Source: CAXXIC01 sp049315325 | Lineage (GTDB): Bacteria > Bacteroidota > Bacteroidia > Bacteroidales > UBA7332 | Length of the DNA: 64,000 nt | Assembly: GCA_049315325.1 (NCBI GenBank) | Contig: JBMOKJ010000014.1 | Span: forward strand, 1-64,000 | Reading direction: 5' to 3' | Shown: positions 37,892-45,344 of the stretch, one piece after another | Layout of the letters: each line of letters begins with the position of its first letter | Position numbering within the stretch: position 1 is the stretch's first letter | Notes under the pieces: generated by a model | What the model was told of the DNA's origin: nothing | The model's input: only the letters and a program-made list of their open reading frames with translations | The model's database searches: none | Made by a program: the position numbers and the translations under genes

Positions 37892-37960
37892 GCCCCTAAT
37901 TAGCCTCGCTGATTTTCAATTCCCTTAAAGGGGACTTTTGCGGAGGTCTGATTTTGTGCT
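37892..37960 (+). repeat. Decayed left half of a P-family palindrome (P0)
   Basis: GCCCCTAA, an interrupted middle, then CCCTTAAAGGGGACTTTTGC, resembles the left half of the P element at 45202, including the CTTTT-(A)CTGCGGTGG side sequence. The right arm is missing. It lies between rmuC and the hemerythrin gene. Confidence 0.5.
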
Positions 37961-38010
37961 TTTTGAATATTTAAACCTAATTCAAATCAAATTTTAATGC
38001 TTAATCGTTA

Positions 38011-38189
38011 GTCCCAGTGGGGACAAACACAAATACCAAACGTCGAAATCTTGTAGAGTGAGTAAGTCCAGCTACAACTTAAAATCAAATGGTTGAAAGT
38101 TATTTGGACGAATGAGCGAGTTATTTCGACAATGTTTTTTTTGTTTACTTTTTTTTGCGCCAAAAAAAAGCAAAACCCGCGGTAGCGAA
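38011..38189 (+). repeat. S-family structured intergenic repeat, copy S1
   Basis: A 179-base element that recurs at 43526-43731 in the same orientation. Shared blocks in order are GTCCCAGTGGGGACAAACAC (a small hairpin), AAATACCAAACGTCGAAATC followed by TTGTAGAGTGAG, GAGCGAGTTATTTCGAC, a poly-T/poly-A hairpin, and ACCCGCGGTAGCGAA. GTCGAAAT (38042-38049) can pair with ATTTCGAC (38123-38130), closing an inner GTCCA/TGGAC stem. No protein is encoded. It sits just upstream of the hemerythrin gene. Confidence 0.75.
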
Positions 38190-38284
38190 TAGGTTGATAT
38201 AATGACAATTCTATAATAGTCATCTCGATAACTATTGTGACTACCATATTTGATATAAAACCCGAAAAAATACACATTTCAATA

Positions 38285-39022
38285 ATGAACAATAAATTAG
38301 TGAACCGCCCAGTACATCCCGACGACTTGATGTCGGAGTTGGTCATTCGTACCCCATATCTTTTTTTGATGTTGGAGCACTTCTCAGTAGATCTAAAACT
38401 ACAAGAGAAAACGGTCGCGCAAATTTGCATCGAGCAAAACCTACCTCTCGAGCTTTTCCTTGTGATAGCCGATTTGTACGTTGAGGCAAACAGTCAAACT
38501 AGCATTCGCTACGATAAACGAGATGTAAAGTGCATTATAACCTACTTGCGTCATTGTCACTATTTCTACAAAGAAGAGAAATATCCCCAAATTAAGGCAT
38601 ACATTCAACTGATTAAAAAGCTAAATCCAAATCCGGAGATTGTCATGCTGGAGCGGTTTTTCAAACAGTATATCGACGAAGTGAGCGAACACCTCGATTA
38701 CGAAAACAGCACTGTTTTTCCCTACATCACCGATTTGTTGAATAGACTCGAAGGCGATGATATTTCGTCAGAAAGCATTGATTACTCGGTATCGGAATAC
38801 CGCGATCACCACGATAATATTGAAGAGAAATTGTCGGATTTGAAAAACCTGCTCGTGAAGTATCTGCCGATGGGAAAAGATAACTCTGCCCGCCGTAAAC
38901 TGCTTTTCAGCCTCTCGGAACTGGAGTTTGACCTTCACATTCATTCCAAAATTGAAGATCATGTGTTGATACCGCTTGTCGAACAAATGGAGCTAAAACT
39001 GAAAAGCCGCGATGAAGAATAA
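38285..39022 (+). CDS. Hemerythrin-domain protein of the RIC/ScdA type
   Basis: About 245 residues from the chosen ATG at 38285 (the frame is open from 38237). The N-terminal part (ELVIRTPYLFLMLEHFSVDLKLQ) matches the ScdA-N layout, but the usual Cys-Cys is replaced by Leu-Lys-type residues. A four-helix hemerythrin domain follows with di-iron ligands in RHCHYFYKEEK, SEHLDYENSTVFPYI, YRDHHDNIEEKL and DLHIHSKIEDHVLIPLVEQ. Related proteins repair iron-sulfur centres or sense NO or O2. Its end overlaps the next regulator by 11 bases, so the pair is translated together. Sensing is more likely than repair, but this is inference. Confidence 0.82.
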   Translation: MNNKLVNRPVHPDDLMSELVIRTPYLFLMLEHFSVDLKLQEKTVAQICIEQNLPLELFLVIADLYVEANSQTSIRYDKRDVKCIITYLRHCHYFYKEEKYPQIKAYIQLIKKLNPNPEIVMLERFFKQYIDEVSEHLDYENSTVFPYITDLLNRLEGDDISSESIDYSVSEYRDHHDNIEEKLSDLKNLLVKYLPMGKDNSARRKLLFSLSELEFDLHIHSKIEDHVLIPLVEQMELKLKSRDEE

Positions 39023-39611
39023 CCTCATTCAATTGGTTTTGGCCGATCCGTCGCACGTGGTGATGTCTGGTTTTCAAACGCTATTAGCCAAAGGCAAAAA
39101 TAGGGTAGAAACACACTTTGCCGAAAACAGTGCTTCAGTCGAGTCGCTTCTGCAACATCGTACAATCGATATAGTGCTGATGAATCCCATGTTAATGCTT
39201 AATTTGGAGAAGCAGTTTGCTCAACTGCGAAACGATCATCCGACCGTTAAGTGGATTGCGGTGCTTTACGGTTGGTTCGACGAATCGGTTGTGTCTCAAT
39301 TCGATGCACGTGTTTTGCTCAACGATAGTGCCGACACCATCCTGTCAGTCGTTCAAAATACGCTTGACGAAGAGCGTGACGAATCAGCATCGAGTCGCCA
39401 ACCGCTTTCGGAGCGCGAGTTGGATGTGTTGAAACTGCTCGTTTTGGGGATGTCGAACAAGGAGATTGCCGATAAACTATTTATCAGCACCTACACCGTG
39501 ATTTCTCACCGCAAGAATATCACTCAAAAAACGGGAATAAAATCGGTTTCAGGTCTCACCATTTATGCTGTGGTAAAAGGAATTGTGAATTTGCCGAATT
39601 TGATAGAATAA
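39012..39611 (+). CDS. LuxR-type regulator with a degenerate receiver domain
   Basis: A 199-residue transcription factor. The C-terminal GerE/LuxR helix-turn-helix is complete (LSERELDVLKLLVLGMSNKEIADKLFISTYTVISHRKNI). The N-terminal 120 residues have receiver-domain layout (LIQLVLADPSHVVMSGFQTLL, then TIDIVLMNPMLML). The expected phospho-Asp position is Asn58 and the acidic pair after the first strand is reduced to one Asp. Phosphorylation by a histidine kinase is therefore unlikely, and no kinase is nearby. It overlaps the hemerythrin gene and precedes feoAB, so control by, or binding to, the hemerythrin partner is a reasonable guess. Confidence 0.85.
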   Translation: MKNNLIQLVLADPSHVVMSGFQTLLAKGKNRVETHFAENSASVESLLQHRTIDIVLMNPMLMLNLEKQFAQLRNDHPTVKWIAVLYGWFDESVVSQFDARVLLNDSADTILSVVQNTLDEERDESASSRQPLSERELDVLKLLVLGMSNKEIADKLFISTYTVISHRKNITQKTGIKSVSGLTIYAVVKGIVNLPNLIE

Positions 39612-39649
39612 AAGATTTGGTGACGAGACATATTCTTTTGAATACAATA

Positions 39650-39765
39650 GCCCCTAAATCCCCTAAAGGGGACCTTTGCTGAAGTGAAATTTTGAAAAGT
39701 TGATTCTTGATAAACCAAATATTTAGCGGTAGAATCTCAAAGTCCCCTTTAGGGGATTTAGGGGC
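39650..39765 (+). repeat. P-family palindromic element, copy P1
   Basis: A 116-base element with perfect 24-base terminal inverted repeats at 39650-39673 and 39742-39765 (GCCCCTAAATCCCC at the left end). The 68-base core is shared in part with P2 at 45202 (TTTTGAAAAG, then a GGTAGAATCT block before the right arm). It encodes nothing and looks like a MITE or REP-type unit. It sits between the LuxR gene and the feoAB promoter. Confidence 0.85.
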
Positions 39766-39860
39766 AAAGTGGGAAACAGATTAAAGTAATATTATTTCAT
39801 GCCCACACTTTTCTCCTCACAAAGAGGGATAAAAATAGCCCTTTTTCATTAATAAAAGGG

Positions 39861-39892
39861 ATTGCACAACACACAGAAAGTTCGCACCTTTG
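39861..39892 (+). promoter_or_regulatory. Promoter of feoAB
   Basis: ATTG (39861-39864), 20 bases, CACCTTTG (39885-39892), close to the Bacteroidota consensus. The leader is about 60 bases long and could hold an iron-regulatory site, though no recognisable Fur box was identified by eye. Confidence 0.5.
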
Positions 39893-39960
39893 TACTGTGA
39901 AATGGTCTCAGCAATAGAAAGTGATTATTTACACAGCAGGTTTGCAAGATATACGATGAT

Positions 39961-42450
39961 ATGAATCAAGAATTTATAAAAACCCTTTACCTGTCGGACT
40001 TACAAACTGGCGATGAAGGTGTCATTACCAAAGTAATCGGTCACGGAGCTTTTCGTCGTCGTATCACCGAAATGGGTTTTGTGAAGGGCAAAAAAGTAAA
40101 AGTGATAAAAAATGCGCCATTGCTCGATCCTGTTGAGTACGAGATTATGGGCTACCACGTTTCGTTGCGTCGCAGCGAAGCCAAACTTATAGAAATAGCA
40201 CACATTGCCGACCGCGAATCTGCAGCACAATTGATGTACAACGGTACATTCGCAGAAAAGGCATTTCAAACCATTCAGGAGAAATCGAAAACCATCAATG
40301 TAGCGTTGGTGGGTAATCCCAATTGTGGAAAAACAACACTCTTCAACTTTGCATCTGGTTCGCACGAAAAGGTAGGCAACTACAGCGGTGTGACTGTCGA
40401 TGCCAAAACCGCTTACATCGAGCAAAACGGCTACCGCATCAACATTGTCGATCTGCCAGGAACCTATTCCATCTCGGAATACACGCCCGAAGAGCTGTAT
40501 GTACGCGAACATATTTTCAATGAAATTCCAGATATTGTCATCAATGTAGTCGATTCGTCGAGTCTCGAACGCAACCTTTTTCTCACCACGCAGCTAATTG
40601 ATATGCACGTGAAGGTGGTGATTGCTCTCAATATGTACGACGAACTGGAGCGTTCGGGTGCTAAACTCGATTATGTGATGCTTGGCAAGCTGATTGGAAT
40701 ACCGATTGTGCCCACCGTTGCTGCCAAAGGACGTGGAATCGAAGAATTATTTAATCAAGTGATAGAGGTTTTCGAAGACAAAAGCCCCATAGTTAAACAT
40801 GTTCACATCAATTATGGCGAGGAACTTGAAACCTCTATTCAGAGATTGCAAGCGGTGCTTCGAAACAATCAAGAGATTACTGACCGCTATTCGTCACGCT
40901 TTCTTTCCATAAAGTTGTTGGAGAATGATCGCATTTTTCGTCGTATGATTGACGATTTGCCCAATGGTAAAGAGATTCAGCAGGTGGCGCAAAAGGAAGT
41001 TCATCGCCTCGAAAAGAATTACAACGAGCATGCTGAATCTGTGATAACGGATTCGAAATACGGATTTGTGGCTGGAGCGTTGAATGAAACATTCGTAGCA
41101 AGTGTAAAAGACAATCGCAAGAAAACATCCAGATTAGATAATATTCTTACTCACAAAAAGTTAGGATTCCCCATTTTTATATTTTTCATGTGGTTTATGT
41201 TTCAAACCACGTTTACACTTGGCAGTTATCCGATGGATTGGATTGATGCCGGAGTAGAGTGGGTGGGCAACTACATTACGATGATGATGGCACCTGGCTC
41301 GCTACGGGATCTGTTGGTGAACGGAATCATTGGTGGAGTAGGTGGCGTAATCGTTTTCTTGCCCAATATTTTGCTGCTCTTTTTCTTTATTTCGTTGATG
41401 GAAGATACCGGCTACATGGCGCGCACATCGTTCATTATGGATAAATTGATGCACAAAATTGGGTTGCACGGAAAGTCGTTTATTCCTCTGTTGATGGGCT
41501 TTGGCTGCAACGTGCCTGCTGTGATGGCAACCCGCACACTGCAAAGCAAAAAAGACCGTTTGCTGACGATGCTCATCACGCCGTTTATGTCATGTAGCGC
41601 ACGTCTGCCAGTCTATGTGTTGTTGATTGGAGCCTTCTTCCCTTCTAATCAGGGATTGATGCTTTTCGCTATTTATTCGTTGGGTGTTGCCATAGCTGTT
41701 TTCACTGCATTGGTGATGAACAGGCTTTTCTTCTCGAATCGTGACGAACCGTTTGTGATGGAACTTCCTCCATATCGTGTGCCAACATTCAAAAATGCGA
41801 CCATTCACATGTGGCACAAAGCGGTTCAGTACCTTAAGAAGATGGGAACGATGATTTTGGTCGCTTCGGTGCTGATTTGGGCATTGAGCTATTTTCCAAA
41901 AAACATCCCTTTGTCGAAAGATTACGCTAGTCAAATCGCTCAAACACAAGCTGATGGGCAACTCACTACTGTACAGCGCGATAGCACCGTGAAATCGCTG
42001 AAAGCTGCAATGGAATCGGAGCGTCAGGAGAAAAGCTACATTGGTCAGTTAGGCCATTTCGTAGAGCCAGCATTGCGACCTTTGGGTTTCGATTGGAAAA
42101 TTGGTGTAAGTCTGATTACTGGAATGGCTGCAAAAGAGATTGTGGTCAGCACGATGGGAATACTCTATCAGGTAGATCCCGATATCGATGCTTGTTCGGG
42201 ACGTTTAAGCGCCAAACTGCAGGAACAAAAGTTTCAGAATGGGAGTAAAGTTGGTCAAACAATATTTACCCCGTTGGTCGCTTTCGGTCTTATGGTCTTT
42301 ATCCTCATCTATTTCCCATGTATAGCGGTTGTTGCTGCTATTCGCAAAGAGGCTGGCTGGGGTTGGGCTACATTTTCTATGGTCTATACTACTTCTATGG
42401 CGTGGCTGCTAGCCTTCTTGATTTATCAAATTGGAAGTCTGTTTTATTAA
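39961..42450 (+). CDS. feoB: Ferrous iron transporter, FeoA-FeoB fusion
   Basis: An 829-residue Fe(II) importer of the inner membrane. Residues 8-80 are a FeoA SH3-like domain (LYLSDLQTGDEGVITKVIG). The GTPase domain follows with GNPNCGKTTLFN (118-129), the switch SGVTVDAK, VDLPGTYS (G3) and NMYDE (G4). The membrane half carries the gating repeats: SFIPLLMGFGCNVPAVMATRTL and LITPFMSCSARLPVYVLL, with a second half near GMAAKEIVVSTMGILYQV. FeoA-FeoB fusion is normal in Bacteroidota. A Cys-rich helper gene and an HMA-AraC regulator follow. Confidence 0.97.
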   Translation: MNQEFIKTLYLSDLQTGDEGVITKVIGHGAFRRRITEMGFVKGKKVKVIKNAPLLDPVEYEIMGYHVSLRRSEAKLIEIAHIADRESAAQLMYNGTFAEKAFQTIQEKSKTINVALVGNPNCGKTTLFNFASGSHEKVGNYSGVTVDAKTAYIEQNGYRINIVDLPGTYSISEYTPEELYVREHIFNEIPDIVINVVDSSSLERNLFLTTQLIDMHVKVVIALNMYDELERSGAKLDYVMLGKLIGIPIVPTVAAKGRGIEELFNQVIEVFEDKSPIVKHVHINYGEELETSIQRLQAVLRNNQEITDRYSSRFLSIKLLENDRIFRRMIDDLPNGKEIQQVAQKEVHRLEKNYNEHAESVITDSKYGFVAGALNETFVASVKDNRKKTSRLDNILTHKKLGFPIFIFFMWFMFQTTFTLGSYPMDWIDAGVEWVGNYITMMMAPGSLRDLLVNGIIGGVGGVIVFLPNILLLFFFISLMEDTGYMARTSFIMDKLMHKIGLHGKSFIPLLMGFGCNVPAVMATRTLQSKKDRLLTMLITPFMSCSARLPVYVLLIGAFFPSNQGLMLFAIYSLGVAIAVFTALVMNRLFFSNRDEPFVMELPPYRVPTFKNATIHMWHKAVQYLKKMGTMILVASVLIWALSYFPKNIPLSKDYASQIAQTQADGQLTTVQRDSTVKSLKAAMESERQEKSYIGQLGHFVEPALRPLGFDWKIGVSLITGMAAKEIVVSTMGILYQVDPDIDACSGRLSAKLQEQKFQNGSKVGQTIFTPLVAFGLMVFILIYFPCIAVVAAIRKEAGWGWATFSMVYTTSMAWLLAFLIYQIGSLFY

Positions 42451-42502
42451 TTGAGTTCGGAATAAGATATAATATAAGAACCTAATAACTAATGTATTAA
42501 TA

Positions 42503-42640
42503 TTATAAATAAGCTAATAAGGTTAATAGTTTCGCGAACTCCATTTTTCTACTAAGATTAAAAACTTTATTTGCTAACAATTTTAATCTTAGTAGCATAG
42601 AGATAACAAATCATTTTAAACCTTATTCCCTTATTTATAA
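42503..42640. repeat. Nested palindrome between feoAB and the Cys-rich helper gene
   Basis: Outer arms 42503-42526 and 42616-42640 (TTATAAATAAGC.. against ..CTTATTTATAA) are near complements. An inner perfect 15-bp inverted repeat, CTACTAAGATTAAAA (42549-42563) with its complement at 42581-42595, lies inside. The 138-base unit is almost pure AT and encodes nothing. There is no promoter consensus, so the downstream genes may depend on readthrough. Confidence 0.7.
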
Positions 42641-42695
42641 AGTGTTATAAATGTGAAAGTTGTGAATTCAGCATATTAATTGATTAATTGAAACG

Positions 42696-42884
42696 ATGCA
42701 GGATATTTTTGTGTTTGTCGTTATTCTCCTAGCTGCTGCGTATGCTGGGTGGAAACTCTATCGCAAATTGCGACCGAAAGTTGATGAAGTGTGCGAAACA
42801 ACTCCAACTGGCTGTGGTGGCTGTGGAGAAGATTGTGCGTTACGCGATGTGAAGCATGGTAAAAAGAAGTATGTAGCAAAATGA
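42696..42884 (+). CDS. FeoB-associated Cys-rich membrane protein
   Basis: A 62-residue protein with one N-terminal membrane helix (IFVFVVILLAAAYAGWKLY) and a cytoplasmic Cys cluster (TGCGGCGEDCALR). Such proteins sit next to feoB in many anaerobes and are thought to aid Feo function, perhaps by holding metal or an iron-sulfur centre. Its stop overlaps the next start (ATGA), so it is coupled to the HMA-AraC gene. Confidence 0.88.
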   Translation: MQDIFVFVVILLAAAYAGWKLYRKLRPKVDEVCETTPTGCGGCGEDCALRDVKHGKKKYVAK

Positions 42885-43441
42885 AAATCTACATCAAGAA
42901 TATGGTGTGCGACCGCTGCAAGATGGTGGTCAAGACGGAATTGGAACGGCTCGGACACAGTGTGCAATCAGTTGAATTGGGTGAAGTAGAAGTAACCGGA
43001 GAAGACATTGAGGCGCAAAAGTCCGCTATTCGAGACCACCTTCAGACCTTTGGCTTTGAATTGATTGATGACCGAAAAAGCCACACAATTGAAAAAATAA
43101 AGTCGCTGATTATTGATTTGGTGCATTATCACGATAGTCAATTGGATATCAATCTGTCGGATTTACTCTCACAAAATTTGGCACAAGAGTACAGCGTGCT
43201 CAGCAATCTGTTTTCGGAAGTTGAAGGCAAAACGATTGAAAAATACTTCATTAGTCAGAAAATCGAAAAGGTGAAAGAGCTCATTATCTACGACGAGCTA
43301 AGTCTGAGCGAAATAGCAGACCGACTCAACTACAGCAGTGTGGCTCACTTGAGCAACCAGTTCAAAAAAGTGACCGGTTTCACACCTTCCTACTTCAAGC
43401 AGTTGAAACACAAAAAGCGCAATACGATTGACGAAATCTAA
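42881..43441 (+). CDS. AraC-family regulator with N-terminal HMA metal-binding domain
   Basis: A 186-residue regulator. Residues 1-70 are an HMA-like ferredoxin fold with the metal pair Cys10 and Cys13 (MVCDRCKMVV). Residues 105-180 are an AraC DNA-binding domain (KIEKVKELIIYDELSLSEIADRLNYSSVAHLSNQFKKVTGFTPSYFK). Copper or zinc is the expected ligand. It overlaps the Feo helper gene by four bases and precedes a transporter that ends in another HMA domain, so the two may share metal recognition. The usual AraC ligand-binding cupin is absent. Confidence 0.88.
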   Translation: MKIYIKNMVCDRCKMVVKTELERLGHSVQSVELGEVEVTGEDIEAQKSAIRDHLQTFGFELIDDRKSHTIEKIKSLIIDLVHYHDSQLDINLSDLLSQNLAQEYSVLSNLFSEVEGKTIEKYFISQKIEKVKELIIYDELSLSEIADRLNYSSVAHLSNQFKKVTGFTPSYFKQLKHKKRNTIDEI

Positions 43442-43525
43442 ATGTTGAACTATAACAACAGTGGATATTCTTTTTGTTATGTATATTTTACACCGAAGAG
43501 CATCACATAAATTATAGATTCGCAA

Positions 43526-43731
43526 GTCCCAGTGGGGACAAACACTCCCGTAAAACGGGATCTTCGTTTCACTACGAAAATACCAAACGTCGAAATCTTG
43601 TAGAGTGAGAGAGTCTAACTGCAAATGATACCATAAAGACAAATGTTGAATGGACGATTGAGCGAGTTATTTCGACCAAAAAGCAATTTTGCTTACTTTT
43701 TTTGCTAAAAAGTAAGACCCGCGGTAGCGAA
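43526..43731 (+). repeat. S-family structured intergenic repeat, copy S2
   Basis: Second copy of the element at 38011, same orientation, 206 bases. All shared blocks are present. About 32 extra bases after GGGGACAAACAC form two mini-hairpins (CCCGT-AAA-ACGGG and TTCGT-TTCACT-ACGAA). The terminal hairpin is CTTAC(T)n...AAAAAGTAAG here, with pairing kept although the bases differ from S1. The inner stem changes GTCCA/TGGAC to GTCTA/TGGAC, still pairing through G-U. It lies between the HMA-AraC gene and the transporter promoter. Confidence 0.75.
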
Positions 43732-43823
43732 AATAGTGATAAAAGGTGAAATCAATCATATTCTTGCTTACTTTGTGATTTAATTTGCAAATCTAAATGT
43801 TGCTTCTACCAATAATTGTGTAA

Positions 43824-43854
43824 TTGCTCTCGTCGAAAAATAGCTTATTTTTGC
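43824..43854 (+). promoter_or_regulatory. Promoter of the Cu/Zn permease gene
   Basis: ATTG (43824-43827), 19 bases, TATTTTTG (43847-43854), 24 bases before the ATG. This shows the transporter has its own promoter, downstream of S2. Confidence 0.6.
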
Positions 43855-43877
43855 ACTCTCACAAAAAATAATTTGCT

Positions 43878-45164
43878 ATGAATTATATATCATCATTCTT
43901 TCTTGCATTCGGACAACTCGCGCTCGAAATGGCTCCATGGCTTTTTCTCGGATTTATCTTTGCAGGACTATTCAAGGCTTGGTTTCCCGATCGTTGGGCA
44001 GACGAATACCTCTCAAAACCGAGCTTCTCTTCTGTGATTTGGGCTTCGGTGTTGGGCGTTCCACTTCCACTCTGTTCGTGTGGCGTATTGCCAATGGCGG
44101 TTTCGCTCCATAAAAAAGGCGCATCGAAAGGAGCAATCAACTCTTTCTTGATTTCTACACCACAAACAGGTGTTGATAATATTTTGGCTACCTATTCACT
44201 CTTGGGACTGCCGTTTGCCATTGCGCGTCCGATTATCGCTTTCATCAGCGGTATTTTTGGTGGAGCAGTCATGAACTGGTTTACAAAAGATGACAAACAA
44301 GTTGCATTTCAACCCGAGATTTCGTGTGCTTCAACTCAAAAACAGAATAAAAGTGTGTGGGCTGGACTCAAATACGGCTTCTTCGAACTGTTTGGAGAGA
44401 TGTATGGATGGCTTCTAGTCGGTTTAGCTTTGGCCGCCATTTTAAACTTGGTTTTGCCAGATGATTTATCGTCTCTTTTCGCGCAATACCCTGGTTCCGA
44501 TTTGTTTATTGCTTTACTAATTTCAGTGCCAATGTATATCTGTGCAACGGGCTCGATACCTGTTGCTCTAGTGCTTCTGCTCAAAGGATTTTCACCTGGC
44601 GCAGCCATTGTGCTCTTGATGGCAGGCCCTGCTACAAACATTGCCGGAATTGTATTGCTCTCCAAATCCATCTCAGTACGATTTGCCACGATTTACGTTG
44701 CAACTATTATGATAGCCTCTCTTTTCTTTGGCTTTTTGGCAAATTTGCTCTTCACCAATGCTTCTTTCATTAAGTTGCTCGGTCATCAGGCTTCTTGTAT
44801 GAGTTGCGAAAGCTCTGCTAATATTTATCAGATTGGGTCGTTGGCAGTGTTGTCGGCTTTGGTTTTGTACTTTGTCTATAATTCTGTTTTTCAGAAAATT
44901 GCACCATATCTTAGACGAAATTCCAACGAGCCCCTTTCTACCTATCGCTACAAAGTGACGGGCATGACCTGCAAGAACTGTGCAAAGAAAATCGATACCC
45001 GCCTTTGGCAAGAGAAACGGGTGAAAGGGGTTAATTTAGTGCTCGAGAAAGGAACTCTCGAAGTCGAAACTTCATTACCATCGGATAAGATTGTGAAAAT
45101 TGTGACCGATTTGGGTTACGGTTGTTCTCCGATTGTGAAGGGATTTGCTTACGTCAAGGCCTGA
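43878..45164 (+). CDS. Permease with C-terminal HMA domain (SO_0444-type Cu/Zn efflux)
   Basis: A 428-residue inner-membrane protein. About eight to ten helices with the permease-family blocks PLPLCSCGVLPMAVSLHKKGASKGAINSFLISTPQTGVD near residue 60 and CATGSIPVALVLLLKGFSPGAAIVLLMAGPATN near 235. A cytoplasmic HMA domain follows (VTGMTCKNCAKKID, about residues 360-425), preceded by the Cys pair ASCMSCES. The family is annotated as copper/zinc efflux, and direct proof is limited. The upstream HMA-AraC gene is its likely regulator. It is followed by P2. Confidence 0.88.
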   Translation: MNYISSFFLAFGQLALEMAPWLFLGFIFAGLFKAWFPDRWADEYLSKPSFSSVIWASVLGVPLPLCSCGVLPMAVSLHKKGASKGAINSFLISTPQTGVDNILATYSLLGLPFAIARPIIAFISGIFGGAVMNWFTKDDKQVAFQPEISCASTQKQNKSVWAGLKYGFFELFGEMYGWLLVGLALAAILNLVLPDDLSSLFAQYPGSDLFIALLISVPMYICATGSIPVALVLLLKGFSPGAAIVLLMAGPATNIAGIVLLSKSISVRFATIYVATIMIASLFFGFLANLLFTNASFIKLLGHQASCMSCESSANIYQIGSLAVLSALVLYFVYNSVFQKIAPYLRRNSNEPLSTYRYKVTGMTCKNCAKKIDTRLWQEKRVKGVNLVLEKGTLEVETSLPSDKIVKIVTDLGYGCSPIVKGFAYVKA

Positions 45165-45201
45165 TTAAAGTAAATTGACACAAATAATCCCCTATTCAAA
45201 A

Positions 45202-45316
45202 GCCCCTAAATCCCCTAAAGGGGACTTTTACTGCGGTGGATTTTTGAAAAGCTAATCATTGAAAATAAAACTATTAACGGTAGAATCTCTAAGTCCCCTT
45301 TAGGGGATTTAGGGGC
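45202..45316 (+). repeat. P-family palindromic element, copy P2
   Basis: A 115-base element whose 24-base ends (45202-45225 and 45293-45316) are perfect inverted repeats, identical to those of P1. The core is related but diverged. It is in the same orientation as P1, 5.5 kb away, and sits between the permease (+) and the Sfp-type gene (-), where it could also stop transcription from both sides. Confidence 0.85.
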
Positions 45317-45344
45317 AAAGTAGATCGTCGTAAATGCGACATTC

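Noticed and set aside
38008..38430. 140-codon minus-strand frame over S1 and the hemerythrin start
   Set aside because: It runs through a repeat and the antisense of a real gene. The matching region at S2 has no such frame.
39612..39960. Riboswitch upstream of feoAB
   Set aside because: The only structure is the P1 palindrome, which recurs elsewhere, and no known riboswitch core was recognised.
37892..45316. CRISPR array or integron attC array as an explanation for the repeats
   Set aside because: Copies are far apart, of two families, with no regular spacers, no cas genes and no integron integrase.
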